Shown here one piece after another: positions 19,273 to 27,347 of a stretch of DNA of 45,330 nucleotides. Both the position numbers and the translations under genes were made by a program. Each line of letters begins with the position of its first letter. Position 1 is the first letter of the stretch. A model generated the notes under the pieces. That model did not search any database and was not told the DNA's origin. It was given only the letters and a program-made list of their open reading frames with translations. Origin of the DNA: Methanobrevibacter sp. (GTDB lineage Archaea; Methanobacteriota; Methanobacteria; Methanobacteriales; Methanobacteriaceae); contig NZ_JAFQQZ010000008.1 in NCBI RefSeq assembly GCF_017410345.1, positions 1 through 45,330 of the forward strand, written 5' to 3'.

Positions 19273-19797
19273 ATGGAATACAATAAGGAATTGGCTAATT
19301 TGGACAATGTTGAGATATTGGGATTTACTGGAGAGATAGAAAGCATTCCTAAAACATTAGATCAAATAGACAATATTAGAAATAGCTGTTGTGATGTTGG
19401 AATCATTCAACTGATGAATGCAGATGCAATAGCTGGAAAGGAACATCTACAGCATGGAATTATCCATGCGATGAATGCATTCAAAAGAGGGGACAATTTA
19501 GCTAAGGACTTAGGTATTGAAATTTTAATCAGAACATCTGCCCAAAGGCAAATCTCAAAGGCATTTGACATACTTGGCCTTAAGGAAGGGAAGATGAATA
19601 TGGCGGTTGTCTTAATCGATTGTCCAGATTACTTTGTCGATGAATTATCCGATATCTTTTTTAGAGATGATGCTGTTTTAGAAGCCGACGAATCAATATT
19701 AATGAAGATATATGATATTCCTGAAAAAGAATTAAGGAATATCCATATAACAGACATATTAATTGATAAAACAAGCAAATTAATTGTAGACCAATAA
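19273..19797 (+). CDS. cgi121: KEOPS complex subunit Cgi121
   Basis: The 174 residues show the Cgi121 pattern: IIQLMNADAIAGKEHLQHGIIHAMNAF (45-71), then the signature RTSAQRQISKAFDILGLKEG (107-126) and AVVLID. In KEOPS, Cgi121 binds Bud32 and recruits tRNA for N6-threonylcarbamoyladenosine modification at position 37. GAGAGATAG precedes ATG 19273. It follows cimA by about 100 AT-rich bases, so it could have its own promoter. A convergent terminator-like region follows. Confidence 0.88.
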   Translation: MEYNKELANLDNVEILGFTGEIESIPKTLDQIDNIRNSCCDVGIIQLMNADAIAGKEHLQHGIIHAMNAFKRGDNLAKDLGIEILIRTSAQRQISKAFDILGLKEGKMNMAVVLIDCPDYFVDELSDIFFRDDAVLEADESILMKIYDIPEKELRNIHITDILIDKTSKLIVDQ

Positions 19798-19876
19798 TCT
19801 CAATTAACTTCTTTTAAAAAATTTATTTAATTAATTTATAATTAACTTCTTTTAAAAAAAATAAAAATAAAAGAGA
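19798..19876. terminator. Convergent termination region with a 20-base direct repeat
   Basis: Between Cgi121 (+) and the aminotransferase-like gene (-). A perfect 20-base sequence, AATTAACTTCTTTTAAAAAA, occurs at 19802-19821 and again at 19840-19859. Each copy gives a T-run on + and an A-run (T-run on -), so the pair can terminate transcription from both sides, as expected for archaeal oligo-U terminators. Confidence 0.5.
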
Positions 19877-20887
19877 TTAATCATATCTCTTGATTATATT
19901 TGAAATGGAATCCAAATTTTCATAATCAAGACAGGAAATATCCAAATTTTTAATCTCTAAAGCCACTGCCTTTTCTTTCAACCTATTATAATTTGGACAC
20001 TTGGTAATCATTCCATGACTATCCAATACAAATTCCTGGCGCAATCTATAGGATAATGATTTAGGATCTTCTGTTTTTATAATAACATTTATTCCCCTTT
20101 TATCATTATGGAATACTTCAAAATTAGTTTCATCTTCTATTTTTTCTTTAAGGTATGAACAAGCATCGATTGTCTTCTTAAGGTTTTTTTCTGCAAAATC
20201 CAATTCATTACAGATTCCACAAGCGGTTATATTGCTTGCCTTATTTGTCTTTAGAAGAAGATTTGATTTTTCAAAAAGAGTTTTATCATTTGTTGTAATG
20301 AATCCCCCATCTTCAACATTCACTATTTTTGGAGATCCTGTAGATCCAATTATGACATCTGAATTGTTTCCATTTGCCAATCTTTTCTCATAATCTCCAA
20401 TAGCTCCTGACGCATCCTCTACAACAAGCATATTGTTTTTATGAGCGAAATCACAAATTGCCTTAATGTCCTGTTCTGCAGTATAAGCTGCAAAGCTTGT
20501 TAAAAACAGAGCAGATTTATTATTTTCATCATTCAAATCAATTATGCCATCTTCTGATGATGAGATAATTGATTCGTTAAGATTATCCAAATCAATTAAA
20601 CCATGATTGGTTCTGACTGTAATCAAATCCTTATTTAAAAATTTGGCCATTTGCTTGAATCCATTCCATCCTCCTTGGTCTGGAATTAGGATAGCACCAT
20701 CAATTGAATTCATAGCACATAAGATAGCGGAATTGCCGCTAGAGACTAATTTAGCATAGCTGTGACCTGTTGTGCTGGCTAATTTGTCTTCAGCCAAGGT
20801 GAAATAATCCTGATTATCCTCACCAGCAGCCACTTTAGACATAGCAAATTGAGTTTCCTTTGATGGTTTTTTAAATTTAAGATTCAT
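19877..20887 (-). CDS. PLP-dependent aminotransferase-like protein (DegT/DnrJ/EryC1 class)
   Basis: 336 residues. SSGNSAILCAMNS near residue 40-52 fits the cofactor phosphate region. VVEDASGAIGDY holds the Asp that pairs with the pyridine nitrogen. STGSPKIVNVEDGGF holds the probable Schiff-base Lys (SPK) followed by the DGG(F) turn typical of DegT aminotransferases. It is shorter than most (about 370). The open frame extends up to 21034 but overlaps nreA; ATG 20887 with ATAGGTAG just upstream is the credible start. It lies 76 bases downstream of nreA on the same strand. Substrate unknown; DegT enzymes usually act on nucleotide sugars. Confidence 0.7.
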   Translation of the reverse strand: MNLKFKKPSKETQFAMSKVAAGEDNQDYFTLAEDKLASTTGHSYAKLVSSGNSAILCAMNSIDGAILIPDQGGWNGFKQMAKFLNKDLITVRTNHGLIDLDNLNESIISSSEDGIIDLNDENNKSALFLTSFAAYTAEQDIKAICDFAHKNNMLVVEDASGAIGDYEKRLANGNNSDVIIGSTGSPKIVNVEDGGFITTNDKTLFEKSNLLLKTNKASNITACGICNELDFAEKNLKKTIDACSYLKEKIEDETNFEVFHNDKRGINVIIKTEDPKSLSYRLRQEFVLDSHGMITKCPNYNRLKEKAVALEIKNLDISCLDYENLDSISNIIKRYD

Positions 20888-20963
20888 ATTTCTACCTATA
20901 AATTTATAATTATTAAAAATTTTTTCCAATATTGAATTTTTTTCATAATAAATATTATTTATT

Positions 20964-22160
20964 TCAATTCTGCAAATCCGGAGACTTCTTGAAGAAAGAA
21001 TCCAATGTTGTCTGTTGGGAATGCAATAGCTCATTCAACAGATTGCTTTGCTTGACATATTTGCTGATTGGAATCTTCAATTTGGTTCCACAATAAACAA
21101 GAGATTCCCTTAATGATTCAAACTCCTTATAATCTCCATTCATTGCATATTTAATGTTCTCCCTTACATTAAATACTCCAAGGGGAACATATCCGGAATA
21201 AGCTTCTCTAAGGATGATGACTCCAGACTGAAGCTTAAGTTTTGCCAATTTATCCAATACTGCCATTTTGGCAGTGTAATAGCATCCCCCTACACAGGAA
21301 TACTCCGTCTTTCCTGCATTTGTTTCATAATCTGAAAACATCATTTCTTCCTTGCCCATGATCTTAATGAATGCCTCAAACCATTCATACTGCCATTCCG
21401 TAGGTGTTAGAATGATTGCATAATAATTGTTCAGACTTGAGAACTCATAGACCCTATAGGAATCCATTATATTGTAATGCCTTACTTCCTTCAATAGATT
21501 GTCTGCAATTGTACTGTCACAGGCTGTGATTGACCATCTTGTTGGAACCAGCTTTCGATTCTTCTTTAAGCCGAAAGCTCCAACTGAAAAGGCCTTTTGC
21601 ATAGCTGAAAATGGAACATCCTTGTTATGCAAGTTCATAACCGCCTCTCTAGCTCTTAAATCAGTGTCATAAAAGCTTTTTTCAAGCTGCCTGTCCCATT
21701 TGACCGCATCGATGTCAAATTTTTCAATCAATGCGCTTGGACCATGTGGAGTGCTTTCTTCAGAGAACATCGCACCGGTTGGCCTTGACCCAAAAGTGGC
21801 TTCACTGTCAATGGATTTTGATGCAAGGGAAATGTCCTGAAGCTTTTCTACAAATGGATTTTCCAAATCCTTGATATCGATCAATTGCTTGCCGCGAACT
21901 AGATTCAATCTATATCTGATAATGTCTTCTTGGCTTTTATTTTCACCAATCCATTGCTCTGGAGAGTCCATGATATAAGTGTCCCCTGTTTGGCTGACCA
22001 TCATTGGTCCAGCGTACACTTTAGGATAACTCCAGCGACCTATAAAAACAGATGGTGGTGTGCTGCCATCTAAATCCTTTCCAACATCAACTGATTTCAT
22101 CTGAATCTTTTCAGTCAATTTTGCCAAATAAGCATTTTTAGTAGTTTTAGATGTTCTCAT
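20964..22160 (-). CDS. nreA: NreA-type archaeal DNA repair protein with PCNA-binding tail
   Basis: The sequence [21 protein letters not shown] (about 33-53), the SRPTG and STPHGPSA elements and [17 protein letters not shown] with [17 protein letters not shown] are those of the archaeal Nre family, linked to DNA damage repair in Haloferax. The C-terminus holds a PIP box, QTTLDSFF (383-390), for binding the sliding clamp. As I recall, Nre proteins usually begin with a Cys-rich zinc motif; here the first 30 residues contain no cysteine, so that part is absent. AAGGTTTTTATT precedes ATG 22160. Confidence 0.85.
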   Translation of the reverse strand: MRTSKTTKNAYLAKLTEKIQMKSVDVGKDLDGSTPPSVFIGRWSYPKVYAGPMMVSQTGDTYIMDSPEQWIGENKSQEDIIRYRLNLVRGKQLIDIKDLENPFVEKLQDISLASKSIDSEATFGSRPTGAMFSEESTPHGPSALIEKFDIDAVKWDRQLEKSFYDTDLRAREAVMNLHNKDVPFSAMQKAFSVGAFGLKKNRKLVPTRWSITACDSTIADNLLKEVRHYNIMDSYRVYEFSSLNNYYAIILTPTEWQYEWFEAFIKIMGKEEMMFSDYETNAGKTEYSCVGGCYYTAKMAVLDKLAKLKLQSGVIILREAYSGYVPLGVFNVRENIKYAMNGDYKEFESLRESLVYCGTKLKIPISKYVKQSNLLNELLHSQQTTLDSFFKKSPDLQN

Positions 22161-22296
22161 AATAAAAACCTTATAATAAAATAAATGATGGTGATTTGAT
22201 TTAGTGATTGAAATGATGAAAATGAAATAGTTAAAATTAGTTTAAGAAACTAATTTAACTAATTAAGAGAACTCAATAGTCAATTAATTGACTAGA

Positions 22297-23223
22297 TTAA
22301 CAGAATTCAATGGTACTAGGTGGCTTATCGCTAATGGATAATGCAACATGAGTAACTTCGGAAACTTCAGAAGTGATTCTTCTGGAAATGGTTCTGATTA
22401 CATCCCAAGGCATTTCAGGAACGGTTGCAGTCATCGCATCAACAGAACTGATCAATCTGATTACAACAAGATAGCCGAAGTCTCTTTCGTCTCCTTTTAC
22501 ACCAGTCACTTTAGTGTCGGTAAGTACAGCGAAATATTGCCATAATTCCTTATCCAAGCCAGCTTTTTCCACTTCTTCCCTTACGATAGCATCTGCAGCT
22601 CTGCAAACTGCCAAGTTGTCTCTTGTTAAAGCTCCAACAACCCTTACACCAAGTCCCGGACCTGGGAAAGGCTGCCTTTGTACAATGCTGTCAGGAAGAC
22701 CTAATTCAGTTCCGACTTCCCTTACTTCATCCTTATATAAATCTCTAACCGGTTCAACTACCTTTAAAACCATACCGCTTGGCAATGCCATATTGTGGTG
22801 GGTCTTGATTTCACCTTCGGTTTCAATCCAATCAGGAGCGATGGTACCTTGAACCAAATATTTGGCATCAACCGCTTGTGCTTCCCTTTCAAAGACTTCA
22901 ATGAAGACTCTTCCAATGATTTTCCTTTTCTCTTCAGGATCATCCACACCTTCAAGTTCGGATAAAAATTCATCAGACGCATCAACATATTTGAAGTTTA
23001 GCCTTTCTTCGAAAACACTGCAAACCTGTTCCGCTTCACCTTCTCTAAGCAATCCATGGTTAACGAATATTGCAGTCAGATTATCTCCAATGGCCTCTTG
23101 GGTCAAGACTGAACAGACTGAACTGTCAACTCCACCGGATAATGCTATAATGGTTTTTTCATCGCCAATTTCCTCTTTGATTTTGCGGGTAGCATCTTCA
23201 ATAAATTCTTTTGGGCTTAACAT
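22297..23223 (-). CDS. guaAB: GMP synthase subunit B (ATP pyrophosphatase)
   Basis: 308 residues with the PP-loop LSGGVDSSV (about 28-36), the GTIAPDWIE and KTHHN segments that bind XMP, and the C-terminal dimerisation region ending in KPPSTIEF. It adenylates XMP and accepts ammonia from the glutaminase subunit to make GMP. Archaea split the bacterial GuaA into two genes, and the partner is at 23649-24215, with an 80-residue gene between them. AAAGGTATTTTT precedes ATG 23223. Confidence 0.95.
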   Translation of the reverse strand: MLSPKEFIEDATRKIKEEIGDEKTIIALSGGVDSSVCSVLTQEAIGDNLTAIFVNHGLLREGEAEQVCSVFEERLNFKYVDASDEFLSELEGVDDPEEKRKIIGRVFIEVFEREAQAVDAKYLVQGTIAPDWIETEGEIKTHHNMALPSGMVLKVVEPVRDLYKDEVREVGTELGLPDSIVQRQPFPGPGLGVRVVGALTRDNLAVCRAADAIVREEVEKAGLDKELWQYFAVLTDTKVTGVKGDERDFGYLVVIRLISSVDAMTATVPEMPWDVIRTISRRITSEVSEVTHVALSISDKPPSTIEFC

Positions 23224-23301
23224 AAAAATACCTTTAAAAATAATTTTAAAAATCTTAAGATTTATTGTCTTAAGAAATTTTAAAGAAAAACATTAATTGA
23301 T

Positions 23302-23544
23302 CTATTCAAAATCTTCGATAAATTCCATAATGATAGCTTCCAAACCTTCGTCCTTGCCATCCATTACAGCATCCATCATATCTTCATATTTGACATATTT
23401 TTCAATTTTGATAGCTTTTTCACCAATACCAGTGATTCTGAACTCTTGTTCGCCATCACCAATAGGAATACTGATGTTTTTGAATTTTAAGTTAGCTTTG
23501 TTGTCAAGTGCTTTTTTCTTAAAGTCGTCTAAATTATCAAACAT
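23302..23544 (-). CDS. Conserved-looking small protein inside the guaA cluster, 80 aa
   Basis: Not a family I can name. 80 residues, acidic at the C-terminus (MDGKDEGLEAIIMEFIEDFE), Lys-rich in the first 22, with an alternating beta-type centre (FKNISIPIGDGEQEFRITGIG). No cysteines, no membrane segment. AGGGTTGATAAA precedes ATG 23544. It lies between the two GMP synthase subunit genes, 78 bases from guaAB and about 104 from the glutaminase, all on the same strand, so it is probably co-expressed with them and could modulate subunit contact; that is inference from position only. Confidence 0.75.
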   Translation of the reverse strand: MFDNLDDFKKKALDNKANLKFKNISIPIGDGEQEFRITGIGEKAIKIEKYVKYEDMMDAVMDGKDEGLEAIIMEFIEDFE

Positions 23545-23648
23545 TTTATCAACCCTTCAAATATTAAAATAAAAAATAATTATAATCCGAAATCTTTCTT
23601 TTAATTTACCCATTTTATAATTTTGACAAATTCCATAAAAGTAATCTC

Positions 23649-24215
23649 TTATTTTTCAAAATTGCGACAAATCTCATAAAAATTCCTAAAGATGAATTCC
23701 CCTTTAGGAGTATGATGAACCTCCGGATGGAACTGGATTCCATAAATCTCTTTTTCCTTATGTTTCATGGCTTCGATGTCACAAAGGGAAGAGCTTGCGA
23801 TAATGTCAAAGTCTTCAGGAAGAGTGTGAACTTCATCCTTATGAGAGCTCCAAACATCAAGAGGAGATTCAAGACCTTTAAAGAGATTGGAAGTGTCTAA
23901 AAGATTAATTTTTACTTGGGCATAACTTTCAGTGTCTGAAGTTGAAACTTCACCACCAAAGGTTTTAGCTATTAACTGATGACCTAAGCAGATGCCAAGA
24001 ATAGGAATATCAAAATGCTTAATGTATTCTGCAGCATTTCCCACACCATCAATGGAAGGACCTCCACCTAAAATCAAACCGATAGGATCTTTAGCTTCCA
24101 GTTCTTCAATGGATGACTCATTGCTGATCAGTTCAGAAGGAATCCTGAGGTATTGCAGGCTTCTTTGAATCCTATGGTTGTATTGTCCTTTGTTATTAAT
24201 AACTAAAATTGTCAT
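23649..24215 (-). CDS. guaAA: GMP synthase subunit A (glutamine amidotransferase)
   Basis: Class I glutaminase: nucleophile Cys76 in GICLGHQ and the His163/Glu165 pair in QFHPEVH. At 188 residues it fits the stand-alone archaeal GuaAa. It releases ammonia from glutamine for subunit B when XMP and ATP are bound. The frame is open to 24233, but ATG 24215 has GAGAGATT in front of it and gives the family's usual MTILVINN-type start, so it is chosen. It is the first gene of the three-gene guaA unit. Confidence 0.93.
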   Translation of the reverse strand: MTILVINNKGQYNHRIQRSLQYLRIPSELISNESSIEELEAKDPIGLILGGGPSIDGVGNAAEYIKHFDIPILGICLGHQLIAKTFGGEVSTSDTESYAQVKINLLDTSNLFKGLESPLDVWSSHKDEVHTLPEDFDIIASSSLCDIEAMKHKEKEIYGIQFHPEVHHTPKGEFIFRNFYEICRNFEK

Positions 24216-24444
24216 ATAATCTCTCAAAATCATTTTTTACGAATAAATGCAATGTATAATATTACATAAAGCTAAAAATTAAATGCTTTATTAATATATA
24301 ACATTATATTAATTTAATATATATTTAATATAATATATAAATTTAATACTTTTTTAAATGAAAAGTAAATAAGCTTAAATAATAATTGAATAAGTAAACT
24401 AATAGTTAATTAAGTTTAAATACTATTAAAAGATAAATAAAACT

Positions 24445-24597
24445 ATGAAAATCGATGAATTAATTACATATATCATAATTATTTGTGTAGTGGCAGTTTT
24501 AATTAAATTATTTGCATGGCTACTGCCTATCTTTGTCGTTTTAGCAATAGCTTATGTAATATACATTTTTATTACTGAAAAAGAATACGAACTTTAG
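24445..24597 (+). CDS. Small membrane protein, 50 aa
   Basis: An ATG at 24445 opens 50 codons ending at TAG 24597. The product is almost entirely hydrophobic, with two helices (about 7-22 and 24-43) around a Lys/Trp-Pro hinge and an acidic tail (EKEYEL). There is no ribosome binding site, but TTTAAATAC at 24415-24423 lies about 25-30 bases upstream, the spacing expected for a TATA box of a leaderless transcript beginning at the ATG. Flanking sequence is AT-only. Family unknown. Could be a chance frame; the membrane pattern and the terminal charge arrangement favour a real gene. Confidence 0.5.
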   Translation: MKIDELITYIIIICVVAVLIKLFAWLLPIFVVLAIAYVIYIFITEKEYEL

Positions 24598-24711
24598 ATG
24601 AATTTAACATGTTCATTTTTATTTTATCCTTATTTTTTTGATTAAATACATTTACAAAAAATGACCAAACATACTAAAAAAAATTATTCAACCCCCAAAA
24701 GGAGGTATTAA

Positions 24712-26241
24712 ATGAATAAAAAAATGTTCAGATATTTTTATGTCTTATTAATTTTTCTGATTATTATAAACATAAATATCATTTCTGCAAGTGAAATAGA
24801 CCAAGATGTCTGTGAATTTTCAAATCAAATCCTAACAGATGACCCGGGAGTTGATGAAGTTGTTGAAGACGATTCAGCAGGATGCTCAACAGACACCAAC
24901 ACAGAAGAAACAGACAACCCAGGATGCTCAACAGACACCAACACAGAAGAAACAGACAACACAGGATGCTCAACAGACACCAACACAGAAGAAACAGACA
25001 ACCCAGGATGCTCAACAGAAACAGACCCTAATGAAATAGAGCCTACAAATCCAAGTGTTGGAGAAGATCCAATTACAGAACCAGTCATATTGAAGAAAAC
25101 ATCTTTGAGCTCAGCAGATTATGTTATAAAAAACAAATATTTGAATGTCTATTTAAAAGACAGCTCTAAAAAAGCTATTCCAAAACAGAAGGTTAAACTT
25201 TTAATCAATGGAAAAACCCTAACTGCAACAACCAATAGCAATGGAATAGCCAAATTCAATATAAGCAACTCTGCAAAAACCTATAAGATTACTTTAAAAT
25301 ATGAAGGGGATTCCACATATGCCTCCTCTTCAAAAACATTGAACTTAAGAGTCATTGCCAAACCGATTTATACAAAAATAACCATTGGCAGATATGGTAT
25401 ATTCAAAAACGATTATTTGAAGGTTTATTTGAAAACAACTGCAGATAAGGCAATTGCCAATCAAACCATCAAAATAAACTTCAATGGAAAAACATATACC
25501 AGAACAACAAATAAGAACGGTTTGGTTCAATTGAAAATAAACCAAAGCTCCAAGATCTACAATGTGACCATCAACTATACTGGAAAGGGCAATTACATTC
25601 CTGTTAGCAAAAAAACAAAGGTCAATGTCTTATACAGCAAGCTTATTGGAAAAACAAGCTACGGAAAGGTATATTTCATTGGAGTCATCGGAAACCGCAG
25701 CTCAAAAATTAAAATAGCATATGTTGTAGGATTGCATTCCATGGAACATCAAATTCATGATTCACTATATAAGCAGATCACAAATAAGGTGAATATGAGA
25801 TATAAATATTATGTTTATAGAATCGTCTTAACCAATAAAAAAGGTTCATATTCCACTTTAAGGATGAGAGGCCAAAAGCTTGCCAAAAATTATATAGTTC
25901 CACATGCCAAAAAGCAAAAATTTGATTTGGTTGTTGACATTCATTCTACATCTGGAATAACCTATAAACAGACTTACTTTATACATGTTCCAAAAAATCA
26001 ACATGAACCTTCAATGAAATTGGCTAAAAAGACCATTAAAATAATCAAATCAATTGAAAATAACTCTAAGATGTTATATTGGTCTCCTCCGACTCAAACA
26101 AGTCCTCCTTATATACACTTACCTCTCATTAAGGCAGGAACTCCTACTTTTGTATTTGAGACTTGGAGCTATGAGAAAAAGTCCCAAACCAATAAAAGGG
26201 CTAAAATATTGATTCAAGCTGTTGATAAGGTATTTGGTTAA
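24712..26241 (+). CDS. Secreted zinc-carboxypeptidase-like protein with Thr/Glu repeats and Ig-like domains
   Basis: A signal peptide covers residues 1-27 (hydrophobic core FYVLLIFLIIININII, then SAS). Three 14-residue repeats plus a partial fourth follow (57-110, unit GCSTDTNTEETDNP), each with one Cys. Two related Ig-like domains (about 130-215 and 220-307) come next, both with an N-G-x-T...TNxNG pattern. The C-terminal domain (about 310-509) resembles M14/AstE-AspA zinc enzymes: HSME (His342, Glu345) and DIHST (His411) as metal ligands, and FVFET (Glu483) where the catalytic Glu of M14 lies. The very strong AAAGGAGGTATTAA precedes ATG 24712. The protein is probably surface-exposed, cutting peptide or amide bonds in wall or host material; substrate unknown. 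Confidence 0.75.
   Translation: MNKKMFRYFYVLLIFLIIININIISASEIDQDVCEFSNQILTDDPGVDEVVEDDSAGCSTDTNTEETDNPGCSTDTNTEETDNTGCSTDTNTEETDNPGCSTETDPNEIEPTNPSVGEDPITEPVILKKTSLSSADYVIKNKYLNVYLKDSSKKAIPKQKVKLLINGKTLTATTNSNGIAKFNISNSAKTYKITLKYEGDSTYASSSKTLNLRVIAKPIYTKITIGRYGIFKNDYLKVYLKTTADKAIANQTIKINFNGKTYTRTTNKNGLVQLKINQSSKIYNVTINYTGKGNYIPVSKKTKVNVLYSKLIGKTSYGKVYFIGVIGNRSSKIKIAYVVGLHSMEHQIHDSLYKQITNKVNMRYKYYVYRIVLTNKKGSYSTLRMRGQKLAKNYIVPHAKKQKFDLVVDIHSTSGITYKQTYFIHVPKNQHEPSMKLAKKTIKIIKSIENNSKMLYWSPPTQTSPPYIHLPLIKAGTPTFVFETWSYEKKSQTNKRAKILIQAVDKVFG
24880..25020 (+). repeat. 42-base tandem repeat within the secreted peptidase gene
   Basis: Three consecutive 42-base units (24880-24921, 24922-24963, 24964-25005) plus the first 15 bases of a fourth. 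The units are identical except for one base near the end of the second (CCA to ACA, Pro to Thr). Such near-identity at DNA level suggests recent expansion by slippage or recombination, so copy number probably varies between strains. Confidence 0.9.
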
Positions 26242-26338
26242 AACAACTAAATATCTTACTTTATTTTTTTTGGACAATATAAATAATTCGTGATAATGCG
26301 AATGATAAAGAATCTTAAAAAAATATAAAAAATGATCT

Positions 26339-27277
26339 TTAAAGATTGAAATAATTATAAGCAGAGATGGCAGCTACTGCTCCTTCACCACAAGCGACAA
26401 CCCACTGCTTAACCCCACCAGTAATATCACCAGCAGAGTAAACGCCTTCCAAATTGGTTGCCTGATTCTTATCTGTTATGATATAGCCGTCTTCGTCTAG
26501 AGCAACCCCTAATTCCTTAGCCAGATCATTGGAAGGATCATCACCAATGGCAACGAATACGGCATCTGTCTTATAATCTTCCTCTTTTCCATCCCTTAAG
26601 AGAGTGACTGAACTGACAGCCATTTCCCCCTTGATCTCTTCAATGGTGGAATTCCAAAGGACTTCAATGCCATTCTCCTCCAAGGCCTTTTGAAGATGGT
26701 GTTCACATCTCAATTCATCCCTTCTGTGAACCAATTTCACATTGCATCCGAGATTCTTGAGATATAATGCCTCTTGAGCAGCACTGTTTCCTCCACCTAC
26801 CATAAGAACATCCCTTCCAATGAAGAACATTCCATCACAGGTTGCACAGTATGCCACTCCACGACCTAGGAATTCAGCCTCCCCAGGAACATTCAAATGT
26901 CTGTGGGATGCTCCAGTAGCTAAAATAATGGTTTTGGTAAAGAATTCCTTTTCACCTGTTTCATCGCTTGACATCAATAAAGGAGAATTTTTGGTTTTTA
27001 AATTAAAGCCATCATCTGTCTTTTCAATGGAATCGATTACAGTGTTCTCCAAAATTTCACAATAATTTTCACTTTGTGCCTTCATCTTGCCAATCAATTC
27101 CATTCCAGCAATCAAGTCAAATCCAGGATAATTCTGCATCATAGGCACTTCCAAGCCTAATCCTCCAGCCATTCCCTTGTCTATAACTAAAGTCTTTGAG
27201 TTTTGCCTGCCTGCATACATCCCTGCAGTCAATCCTGCCGGACCTGCTCCGATGATTATAATGTCATAATTCTCCAT
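26339..27277 (-). CDS. trxB: Thioredoxin reductase
   Basis: 312 residues with the FAD-binding [10 protein letters not shown] (10-19), the redox pair CATC (Cys144, Cys147), the pyridine-nucleotide region [11 protein letters not shown] (about 162-172) and the C-terminal FAD motif YSAGDITGG. It reduces thioredoxin or a related small protein in the cytoplasm; in methanogens the electron donor may be F420H2 or NADPH, which the sequence does not tell. GGTGTTGAT precedes ATG 27277. It is single-gene in appearance and convergent with the secreted peptidase gene; T-runs on both strands lie between the two. Confidence 0.92.
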   Translation of the reverse strand: MENYDIIIIGAGPAGLTAGMYAGRQNSKTLVIDKGMAGGLGLEVPMMQNYPGFDLIAGMELIGKMKAQSENYCEILENTVIDSIEKTDDGFNLKTKNSPLLMSSDETGEKEFFTKTIILATGASHRHLNVPGEAEFLGRGVAYCATCDGMFFIGRDVLMVGGGNSAAQEALYLKNLGCNVKLVHRRDELRCEHHLQKALEENGIEVLWNSTIEEIKGEMAVSSVTLLRDGKEEDYKTDAVFVAIGDDPSNDLAKELGVALDEDGYIITDKNQATNLEGVYSAGDITGGVKQWVVACGEGAVAAISAYNYFNL

Positions 27278-27347
27278 ATCAACACCATTATGATTTAATT
27301 GATAAAAATTATTTAATTTATAAAAAAATAATTAAAAAGAATCAAAA

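Noticed and set aside
20888-21034. N-terminal extension of the aminotransferase-like frame
   Set aside because: It overlaps the end of nreA, lacks homology-like features, and ATG 20887 has a good ribosome binding site.
24779-25088. Repeat-bearing open frames opposite and alternate to the 42-base array
   Set aside because: The repeat length is a multiple of three, so all frames repeat; only the + frame with signal peptide and ribosome binding site makes sense.
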